Positions 12,078-22,900 of a DNA stretch of 64,000 nt are shown here, piece after piece; position 1 is the stretch's first letter, and each line of letters starts with the position of its first letter. The DNA lies in assembly GCA_020746105.1 (NCBI GenBank), contig CM036633.1, positions 9,098,501 through 9,162,500 on the forward strand. Direction: 5' to 3'. The stretch comes from Trogon surrucura (lineage: Eukaryota > Chordata > Aves > Trogoniformes > Trogonidae). The position numbers and the translations under genes were made by a program. Under the pieces are notes generated by a model. It worked only from the letters and a program-made list of their open reading frames with translations, did no database searches and had not been told where the DNA came from.

Positions 12078-15000
12078 GTTCAGAGTTAGGAGAAGGGTCA
12101 GGCCCTTGTAAGAGAGAAGAGCTGCCCAAGCATCTATTTGGCTAAATTTAAGGCAGGAAGTGTCAACAGGTCCTAAAGTATATTTAGTTTTGAACCTTGT
12201 CAAGGGCTGAGTTTTGGTTGGAATTCTTGTTAGGACTATTTACAAGGACAAATTTGCATTGAGGGCTGGTAACGTCAGTGGCTAACAGATTTATCAACAA
12301 GGAAGATGGAGCTTAGATATCAGTAAGGTGATCTTTTAAATGTCCAGGAAACTGCATTTAATGCAGGAGCTGGAAGATGAAGAGGGACTTAAAGTTTTCC
12401 ATATAGTAAAGAGTCAGAACTTACAAGGGACAGCTGAGTTTAGTCCTAAGTTTAGGTTGTTAACTGCTACAAGTCAGCAAAATATAAGTAGTTTGGTGAC
12501 TCACATCCTTTTAGCAATTTCTATTATGCATGGCACCAGTATCATCATTATTTTAAACCAAAAGAGACAGTCAGTGATCCATGTCAAATGGAACATCTTG
12601 CAGGAAACAGTTTCACATATGCAGTATAATCTAAAAAAAAATAAATATATATGCCACTCCTCACTGGGTGCCATGTGCTGGAAATACCACTACAGAGAAA
12701 ATTTAAGCAACTGAAATGGATTTGCAAATTGCTTTTCTATAAACAGGCATAAAAATTATTATGTGTTCTTTAGTCACTAGCAAATTCTTTGGACTTGCCC
12801 CAGGAGGGTACAATGGACCCTGTATGTTGCACACAGTTTGTTTATGGGTCCTGTTCTTTCTGCTTGACTTCTCTTCAGTCTCTTCCATTTTCTCACCAGT
12901 TTGCTTCTGTATTACTTCTAATGGCCAAGAAAGCTGACTGTGCTGTTTACTCATCAAAATAGCACACCTGGCAAGAATCTGTATTATTCTCACAAATGTA
13001 ATAAAACAGGAAATTTGAGGAACTAAAATGTGATCTGTGGCAGAACTCAAAGGTAGCAATACCATAGCTTAAAAACCTAGGGGACACAGTAGCTCTCCAT
13101 CAGAGGGCTTTCCTCAGCCACAATAAAAGTACCTTAGAAACACTAGTATTTATGCAAGGCAGCCATCCCCATGATGATAGTTTGCCTAGGTCGGGGTCCG
13201 TGCCAAAGAACAGCAGGTTTGTTACTTAACATGCTTTCCTATTTTATGATTGACCTCTCTCTCACTGGTTTGAGCTACTGCAGGTCTGTCCCTGTGCACA
13301 CTTCCTCCCACAACGCAGAACCACTCTCATTTCTGTTTTCTTGAAATAGAGCCCTCCTCCTCCTTATTTCTTTCTCTCTTTTTTTATTCCATAGAAATTC
13401 CAGTATTTTTAAAATACAAGCCTATTCCTTGATAAGTTGACTAAAGCTGAGTTAGCATGCAGTTGGATATAGAGGCCAAAGATACTTGAATCAAAGACTG
13501 CTTGAAGATTCAAGAAAGAAAATGTATGGGTTGCAGAATAGTTCCTTTAAAAATCTGCAATTCAAAAGGAAGTGCAACCCCATGGATGCAGCCTTTTATG
13601 AGACATTATAACCTTTTTCCATTACTCACATGCAAGAAGGGTTAGGCTGGGTACTCTTCTGAGGTGCTCCCTGAGGCTCTCTCTTCTATCATCGGGTAAT
13701 ATTCTGGGCACCTAGGAGTGGAGACAATTAATTCCCACAAAGCAGTTTCCATGCTCACTTAATAGGACAACAGCTGCAGAGAGATGGGTCAGTTTTGGGT
13801 GGGACCTTATTGGAATGGCAGAAATTTAAGACTATGAGCTCACACAGCCAGACTGCTACTGAATAAAAAATGGTGTCTGCATGAAACATTGGCCTTTCAA
13901 AACGTTCAGATCTTCCTTCTCATCCCTGCCTCTCAGGTGTGCAGATGTAGTGTCTTCAGTGGATTCCTTCAGTGAATGGAAAGTCTCCCCAAGTGTAAGC
14001 CCCTGCATCGACAAGAAAATGAAGAATTCTGGCAAGCCAAGTGCATCAGCAAAGGCAAGAGGCACTTAAGGGGAGCAAGATGGTCAGGTAAGTCTGGGGG
14101 CTGTCCAGAACTTCCTTAGTCTAACTGTGCACTTGGTGCATCACATATACTATGGAAGTAATAAATGTGGTACTACTTTTGGTATTCTGAGTAAGTGTCA
14201 CAACATAAAAAAGCTAAGTTTCATACTCTGAGGGCAAATTCAGGACCTGTCCCAGTTTCAGGGTCAAGAGGAATATTAGATACACAGCTGCGGGAACCAA
14301 AGGCAGCGATGCGTTTTCAGGGCTCCAGTTTTTGTCTGTTTTCTTGCAGAGGAAGGGAAAGAGATCTAATTCTGGTTCATGCCCTATAAAGGCAGATTAC
14401 AATTTGCACAAAACAGGAAAGTGCTCTATTAATTGTCCCTTGTCCCACAAGACTTGACCATCAAATCATTTTCTATTTTCTCCACCTTCTTGAAGTTCAA
14501 CAGGTTCTGCTTAAAGCAATACCCTTAGTATTTTTAATAACCCAACAGAAATGCTGCCCCCTGTTCAGATACCTTTCAAGCTCCCAAACCCAGGAGGTGG
14601 GCTCTGGAGCCTGTCTGACAGAAGATCCACTGTTAGGACCATCTGGGCCGTGTTTTCTGAATAGCTTGATTTCAGCTCTGATGGACACAGAGCACACCAA
14701 ACACACGGATCAGTAATGCTAAAATGGCAACAAGGATTAGACAATACAACACAACAATTGAACAAATTATGTTAAGACTTTTATCTGAATGCAGGATACA
14801 CATGCTTAGTTAAAGATACAGAAACATGAAGAGAAATTGAACACTATGAGTACACTGGAATCCCTCAAACTAAACTGGAAAAACTCCCTCAAATATTCTG
14901 TACATTTTTTCTTTTTACAAAATATTTGAAAATGCCAATCCTACGAACCGATATAAAAATATCATCTCTAGAACATTTTCCTAAAACCATGAAAAGTTCT

Positions 15001-15888
15001 GTTTCATGCAAAAAAACTTACTATACAACTTGTGTTGTTTCACAATTGCCCCCTCTGCCCAGAGGAGGTAACTGATCTCAGGTGCAAAATGAGCTGTAAA
15101 TGCAGTAATGCTACAGCAACTTTACTTGAGCTCCTACAGCGGATCAGCAATTCACTTTTAAAAGCCTTTTGATCTGGCCTAACCTGCGCTCAGATGACTG
15201 TGGCCATTCCTGCCCTTTGTAAAAAGGGCAAAAATCAAAGGCCTTTCAAGAGTACTTCGAAGTTCCTTAATAGTATTAATGCATAGTACTTCTGAATCTT
15301 GAAACGAGGCACAGCAACTACAGCAAAAATATTCCTTATACCAAGTGCTCTCCTTTGATATATTTACAGGACTTAAAATCAGAGATTGTTATATGTGTCT
15401 TTCTGATATTTATCCTTTTTTTCCATAGTTTCCTGTTTTTTCAAGTCATAAAAACTAAATTATATGTGTAAAGCATTGACAGTTTTCAAAGCAGTTTACA
15501 ATTTCTCCTTTGAATCTTCACAATACTGGTATTAACGACAGAAAAAAAAAATAGTTCCCTGGTTCCCTCCCCAACCTGCAACAGTGAAGAAAAAAGTGAC
15601 TTGCTCAGGAGAGCACAGGACGTTGGGCATGGCGAGACTAAGCGCTTGGAAAGCCATGTCTTGCGGACACTACAATTTTTTTCAGTTTATAGTCAATGAA
15701 GTCTCCTCTAGTGCTGTAGTGTAGTGACACTGTGACAGTACCATCAAACCCGCTGCTGCACGGTTTTCTCCAACACGAAACAGAAGGGATTTTTGCATAG
15801 GACGGAACAGAAGGCTCAGAACCCAATGGCAGGACAAAGATTTCTTGTTATAAGTAGTGGCAAAAATACTTTTTGCTGTTTGAAGGCT

Positions 15889-15918
15889 TTTCTTCCACAA
15901 ATATTTCTTCCACAAATA
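15889..15918 (+). repeat. 15-base direct tandem duplication
   Basis: The unit TTCTTCCACAAATAT occurs twice in direct succession. Simple local duplication with no evident function. Confidence 0.7.
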
Positions 15919-18441
15919 TTAGTTTTAGATACAAATTGTACTGGGTAATTTGATTAATCAATGGTATCAGTAAGTCTGTGTGCAGTGCTTTTGTGAATAA
16001 GCTGGTTTCATGAACCGCTTGTTGAGTTAGGTTGGGGTTGGGTTTTTTTGCCCTTTTACCAAGAAACAAAGACCAGGTGCTTAGAAGCTGCATTGGACAT
16101 TTGTAATGCCAAATGTTATGACAGATGAAATAGTCTCTGTGCTGTTACAGAAGTACAAGTGTTTCTGATTAATTTCACACTGAAATTCTGATTGTTAAGC
16201 CTTAGTGTTTTATGTCTTTATATCACTTTAGAATCATGAAATAATTACTATTCAGAATATTCCCAAATTAGCATTTGCTGATAAGAAAGTATGACAGAGG
16301 AAAAAGCATTTGCCAGAGTCCAGATAGACGTTTCTTTTTTTTTTTTTCTTATTCTAAATGGAACCAAGATGTGTATTTGTCTAAATCTGTGTTCTGTCAT
16401 CTAAAAATCCCAGTATTGATCAGTCTGCAAATGAATACCGGAATGTGAAAATGTCTAATGCTAACAGCTAGCCGAGACCTGGAATTTGAGAAGCAGTTGA
16501 CACCTTGGCAGATGCCGTGGATCCCCCTGGACAAAGCAGGGCCTGGTCACACCCTCTCCTGTCACAGCCGAGCAGCCAAATGGGGCCGGACTGGGAAGAG
16601 CTGCCTTGGAGTACTCCTGCCCCTCCAGGCACTGCTGCTTCGGCTTTACAAGCCCTTTTGTAAGGGATATTTCCTGTTTGCCAGAGCCGGATCGGGAGAA
16701 AAGTGTTTCTAGGGTCCAGAACGATTTTCAGCCAGTATTTAGGCCTGATTGCTTGTACTCCTTTTTCTCCTTGTGCCTGTATTTATGTTTAGATTGAACT
16801 GTCTTTACCTTTCTCATTATCTTGAACGTCTCTATCCCAGCTGGAAATTTGTCTCCTAGGGCAGCCTGAGCTTTCATGATTCTGTCAAACTGCATCTGAG
16901 ACATCTCAGGACAAACTCTGTAACCAGGGTCTTTTTGTTATCAACTACAAGAAATACAGCAAAATACTTCGTTTAATCTTGAAGTGTATGAGCCAGTATT
17001 TGTACTGTAAAATTTTATCCCATTTAATCCCCTTCAGTGGTGAAAGTCTTCCAGTTGTTGTTTTTTGTGTGAATGCTGATACTGCTCTAGACCAGTGCCT
17101 GCCAACTCAACACAAAGCCCGGCCTTATAGTTATCTGTGCGTCAGTGATCAGTGAAAATGCCAAGCAAATTCAGTTTCAAGACTGACAGGTAAGAAATTT
17201 CACTTGTGGATGCCACCAAACCTCCAAGTTCCTTTGTCCTTTTAGCCAGCTGCTCATACCACCTCATCATACTGCTAGTTTCCATTTTCTCCATCTCAAC
17301 TGCGTTCTCCCTCTTTTCCATACTTCCAGTGTATCAGATCCTCCAAATCTATGACACCCGCAACTTGCTTGGTTGTGGCAGGGCTGATTCTTACTATGGT
17401 TTTAGCCATGGAAATTCTGCAGACATAATCTATTCTCTTTACTTGAAGGCTGGCTTGTGCATTGCCCTCTTATTTTCCATTTTAATGTATTTTTTTCCAG
17501 CACTGGGTTCAAGCCCTGCAATTTTACAGCATCAAACCAGTTTTTCTTCACTACTTTAATAGGAAGTCTGCAGTAAAACCACATCTGAAGCCAACACTGC
17601 ACAAAGAGTTTAACAGTGCACTGCCACTTTAAGCTGATATAAACCCCAACTTTTCCCTTACGGTTTAAACTTCTGACTCCTCATGGTTTCATATAAATAT
17701 CAGAACTTAAAACTATTCAGCAGAACTTATAGCTTCGGAACTAAAGAGTATCACAGAAAAATAAGATCATACCTTCTTTCCTTATAATATAAACGAACTT
17801 TTAATAATAAAAACTTCTATCACGTTTTCAATAACATACACATTTCAAGGTAAAACAGTGCACGGTGTAAATGCCCTTGGGTAGTCCTCTCTGCATCTTT
17901 AGCGTCTGCAGCGAGTGCGTGAGTGGGGGCCAGGATCCTCACCTGCGTGAACTGCTGCAGTTCCCCTGACGAGCGCTCATGTAGACAACGCAAGGATCTT
18001 GGCCTAGGTCTCACAATACTAAGTAGATTTCTTCTTCAAACAGCAAATGGCAAGAATAACTCTTCCAAAACTAGCAAAAAGTGCATTGAAATAATGATCT
18101 GCTCATCTGGCTGCGCTACAAACTGGATACTCCTTAACAAACCCGTGTCTGGCAGCTGGCGACTGATGGGTTGTCCTGTTTCCCTGCAACAGATTGCTAG
18201 AGGTCAGAGGAAACAGTTAAAAAGAAGATGTTAAATAAAACAGGTTCCTTCCCCAAAATTATTTCAGTCTGTGTTTGAAGACAAAAAAAAGTTAAGAAAC
18301 AAGGTCTGGAACACTCTGCATCCTCAAACTTGTGAAAAGCCATTTGTTGTAGAAGTGTAAATTGAAAAAGAAAAAAAGCCTAATTTTAGTTCTCGAGTTG
18401 GTTTGGATATTAATACAACGATATTAAGTCTGCTAAAAAAC

Positions 18442-18477
18442 ATACAACATCACAAATAAAACCCCCAAGCCTTTATT
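18442..18477 (-). terminator. PREX1: PREX1 poly(A) signal and downstream element
   Basis: The minus strand has AATAAA at 18477-18472. It is followed within 30 bases by a T/GT-rich stretch (TTTTATTTGTGATGTTGTATG), the usual cleavage-stimulating context. Choice over the 18983-18978 AATAAA is by the better downstream element. Confidence 0.55.
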
Positions 18478-19897
18478 TTCTAGAATATACATCACTGCAA
18501 AGCACTTTGGGATGTGCTAACTATGAACGGTTTTAAACGAGGCTGTGGAGAAATGGAGGGAGGGGAAGTTCCCTGGGAAGCTCCCTGTGCACCCTTCTGC
18601 GGCCACCGGCTCCACTGGAAAGTCGCTGGGGATGGGTGGTCATGTTAAGGCACTCACTCCAAAAATCATTATTTCTGTCCTGAGACGGCTGACATGTTTC
18701 TATTAGTTTCAGCCAGTAATTTGGAAAACGTTACTGTGCTTAGGATAATACTGACAGAATGGAGAACAGTTTTTCAAACAAGAAAAAAATAAAGTACATT
18801 ATATACATGATTCCTTTCTTCTTTTAACTTAAAAGCATCCCTAATACATCTGAATAACTGTATTAAAGACTACTTAAATATTGAAAGATTTTAAATAATG
18901 TAGATTTTTTTTTTTCAGTAAACTGGGAGTAGCTGTGTAATTGCCAGCATATTGGTCCCACTTTAAACAATATAATTTTTATTTAAATCTTGTATATAAT
19001 AACATGATTGAAAACACATATTCCACTCCACATAAATAAGTATAGTTCTTCTGACCTGTTTTAAAAACTACATCTGTTCAAATAATCAGATTATAAGACT
19101 GTATTTTTTCCTTTGTAAAGTTTCCTTTCAGATCCTTCACTCCCAATCTCTCCTTTTAAATAGCACTGTATTTCCAGCGTACATAATAGGGCATTAGTAA
19201 AAAGAGTTAATCAAAAACCTGAAAGCTACAGTAAGTAAATGATGTAATGTTAAGAAGTATTATGGAATGTATTCTCTGCAGCATAGAGAGATCGCTTCTC
19301 ACTGGGCTGAAGTGGAAAATTACTCCAGAAGAAATTCTTTGTGTTCGTATTTGAATAAACCATAGATTGTGCTATTCGTTGTCCAAAAGTGCAGGTCAGT
19401 TCATGGGAAAGTGGCGTTTATGAAGCTGCTGCTCAAGGATGCTGACCAAAATCACGCTGGCAATTAAATGGCTGCCAGACGCACCACAGGGCGAGACGCG
19501 CATCGTTCCGGATTCTCTTAACCAATCCGCACCTTGAAGTCCACAACTTTTAGGTGGCGGCACAAAGGAGCAATCGGTAGAACTGCACTTTCTTGAAGCA
19601 GAATTGTCATTTTCCCAGGCGTCTGGCAAATGGCAGTAACGTCCGTCTTGGCTCTGTGGTGTTTGTTCCAAGAATTTCTTCGGGAAGTCAGAGCGACGCA
19701 CGAATCCCTGCAGGTGCTGCAGGAGTTCAAAGGCAGATTCTTGGTGCCTGGGTCCAGCAGGTTCCTCTCCTGCTACACCAGAGCAATCGCCCTTCCTCTC
19801 CGGATGCAGCGCCGTCAGGGGCAGTTAGCGGGGCCTCGGGCAGGACTGCTCAGAGTTGAACGCTTTAACGATGCTGCAACGTGGGTGCCTCTCACTT
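18455..19897 (-). other. PREX1: PREX1 3' UTR
   Basis: About 1.4 kb of sequence after the PREX1 stop (19898-19900). This length is close to what I recall for the mammalian PREX1 3' UTR. It ends at the AATAAA plus GU-rich signal near 18472. Another AATAAA on the minus strand at 18978-18983 could give a shorter form of about 0.9 kb. The open frames inside it (for example 19396-19701 minus) have no support as genes. Confidence 0.65.
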
Positions 19898-19940
19898 TTA
19901 CAAGTCCCCATCAGTAGGTGGCTCACACAACCTGTAGAGT
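19898..19940 (-). CDS. PREX1: PREX1 last coding exon
   Basis: A 43-nt coding piece starting after CTGCCTCAAAG. One base completes a split Arg codon (CG|A), then [13 protein letters not shown] and TAA at 19900-19898. Human P-Rex1 ends in nearly the same peptide. The exon continues as 3' UTR. Confidence 0.96.
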
Positions 19941-22900
19941 CTTTGAGGCAGAGGCAGAGGACACTATTAACTACCGTAAGGATGATAACATAAAGTTACT
20001 GGCATAGGATATGAGAGTCAGCTTCTTCTTTCTCATTCTACAGGTTTTAGAGGTAATCCAGTATCAAGAATACCACTTTTTTAATTTTAATAATTGCAAG
20101 TTTAGAAATGCCACTAGTGATTTATTAACTAAAGTGTTTACAGTCATTGTTTAAATACTATTTGAGACTTTCCATCATTGCCGTTTAACTTTTGCCCAAT
20201 TTGTCTTCTGCAGTCCCTATTTCTTCCCTTTCAAACCCATTCTGCCTTTTTCCTGAGCAAAAGAGTTCACCCCTCATACAGACCAGGATGCCAAACACAT
20301 AAAATAACCTATCTGGTTGTTGACATAGTTAAACGAACTTTAAAATTAGTAATCATGTTTTCAAAGAAATTTTTTGAATCTCAAGATTAGCAAATTGAGA
20401 CCAGTGGGTAAACCTAAGCGCATCTTGACTATCATTCATACGTGACTGTTTGTGGTAGGTTTTTTCTTGGCTTTTCTGCTTCACATTTGAATAAACTCAA
20501 GTCTTTCGTAACTTCTCTTTCAAGACTGCTACTACAGAGTTTGACAAACCGCGACGGTAGGAAATATAATCATGAGAATTAACGTTAGTACACCAGATCT
20601 CCTTTCAACTTTGCTCAGTTTTAGTTCACATTAAGGTGATGGAACCCAGTAGGAACACGTTTCTGTCTGAGCTTTATTGCTCTGAAATAATCCAAGTAAA
20701 TAGACCTGGAATTTGTCATTGTGATTTAGAGTGTACACAAAAGAAGAGAAATGCCTCATCTTATGATTTGTTTGTAAAGCGGTTTCTTTTTGAACAGAGC
20801 ATGCTGTTATGGTCATAAAAATGTACGGTCATTAACAAGGCAAAATAACGGCGCTGCTACACCGCTGATGTATGGCACTGGGGACATAGTACAGGAGCCA
20901 GCACAGACTATTATTTTAGTCCTGTTTGAAATAGCAATTACAATCCAACAGAAGGATAAGGTCCTAAATGCGAAACACTGTTCTTTTTAAGGTCTCTGGG
21001 AAAATAAACTGAGGCCAGACTGTTACAATAAGCATCAGCCCCATCTCTAAAGTTTAAAATAATTTCCTATAAACATTTTGAGGAGCAAATAGGAAAAAAA
21101 AAAAAAAGAAAAAAGGCAAGGCTTGTTTAGACTCACTCTTAAATGAGTGAATAAGATACCAGTGTTTTATGGAACTTCTCTTGACACTGAACTAGTATGT
21201 TCTTTGAAGGACTCTAGCACTAGCAAATGCACTTGCTCTACCTGAAGGGATGGCACAGACTCTCCTGGACCTTTTTTGATGCTGATTCCTGCATGCCAGA
21301 ACTGGTTTGCCTTCAGCTGAACAATGCCATGAAAGAGAGCAGGATCAGAAGTTTCTCTGGTATTTGTACAGACTGATTGTATATCTTGCCATCTAAATCA
21401 CAGTAGGTGGTTACTACTAGTGCAGGAAAATGCTGTGTTCACTGAAGAATATTCTCCTCTCTCTGATATGTAAAATTGGAGGAAAGTGGCCAGAAGGTGA
21501 TACTTCTCTTAAGAATAATGGTATTCTTACCCTGTAGAGAGAGATGAGGAACATCTCTAGCTCCTGGTAGGTGCACTAGGATTCACAAATGCACAGTGCT
21601 TTTCAAAGTTTTCTTCTAGACAAAACCACATATAAACCTGGACAACTGATCTTCCTTTGAGCCGCATGACTCTGTGGTTACTCTGACTTGGAGTGCTCCC
21701 TCTTAAACCTGCTCTGCCATAACTAAACAGTCAAACTCATCTACGCACACAGTCCTATTTGCCTATGAATTATCTTTGCTCATCTGCAGTCAGAATTGCC
21801 ATTCAGGAATATTTCAAAGCATTCCACAACTGGCTGTCCATCACTAGCTTTGCCAACTCACAGCAACAGTCCAAAAAAGACCCTTCTCTGGTCAGTTATA
21901 GTTTAGTCAGAAAATGCAGAGACCTTTGAAGTTAATGATCTACAAACTGTAAGCAGGAAGCCGATTAATCTACAGTGCACTATGTTTAGTACAGTGAGAA
22001 AGAAAAATAGGATTTTTTTTTTTTTTTCCCCACTGTTGCTAGTGAGCTCTTTGGTTATTACAGAAACCCCACAATTGTTACAGAAACATAGAACCAGCGC
22101 TCAGATAAAATGCATAATAACCTACCGAGGCGCACACTGTGGCATTTGGTCCATCACTTTCAGATTCTTGGCAGAGATTTCAACCCTTGGTCCCTAAGGA
22201 AACAGAGAATTTATGGTACTGACAGTATCGATAAAGCATCTGTTCCTTAGGGGAAAATATTATAATGGGAGTATGGTTTCTATTTGAGAATCCATTAAGT
22301 ACTTTCAGAAGACTTGGAATCCATTGGGTGGATACATTAGTCATCTGTGTTTACTTAAAAGATGGAATTAATCCCAAAGCAGTTTACAAGCACTGCTCTG
22401 TAGCACTAGGGAATTTCTACTATTTAACACCGTGATTGAGACTTTTTTTTTTAATATACAGAAATTGTCTTATATATACCGGATAGTCTCTAACCATCAA
22501 GACACATACTTTAAATGATACACACTGAGACTTATATTTTGATTGCTGTAATGGTTGTACATGCAACAGTTAATTTGTTCCTGTCAAAAGCATGTGTAGC
22601 TATTCAGACATTAACAGACGTTCGGCTGTATGGGTTTGTAGTGCACAAAATACAGTGCCACATCAAAACAAACTGGCGTTTGTGCCACAATGTTACTGGA
22701 ATGAAAACAGGCATGGAGCAGACACACATCCAAACACGTACTTGCTTTCGCATGATGTCTGTAGCTTGCATGATACACTTGGGCAGGAGTCCATGACTTC
22801 GAGCCAGTATGGCCGCTTGCTCCAGGGACACGCTCAGTGTGCTTCTGAACATGGGAACAAGAGATACTAATCAACAGATTGTATTTTGAAATGCATAAAT

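Larger units (their letters stand above)
5651..18454. other. Intergenic region between PREX1 3' end and ARFGEF2 promoter
   Basis: About 12.8 kb of mostly AT-rich DNA. Open frames up to 130 codons occur (for example 7636-8028 plus) but none resembles a known family or has a coding-like context. It holds an old CR1 fragment (about 6775-6970), a G/GGTT simple repeat (7061-7099), a small minisatellite (12002-12077), a 15-base tandem duplication (about 15889-15918) and one plus-strand exon-like block (13937-14087). No tRNA, rRNA or known small RNA was recognised. Confidence 0.7.

Noticed and set aside
16458-16712. GC-richer plus-strand frame of 84 codons
   Set aside because: Looks somewhat coding-like, but I could not match it to a family, and a second frame is open across the same bases.
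19396-19917. Open frames on both strands in and near the PREX1 3' UTR
   Set aside because: They overlap the PREX1 terminal exon or its 3' UTR and have no recognisable similarity.
22611-22874. Minus-strand frame overlapping a PREX1 exon in another phase
   Set aside because: It is the out-of-frame shadow of the exon encoding STLSVSLEQ...MRKQ and crosses both splice sites.
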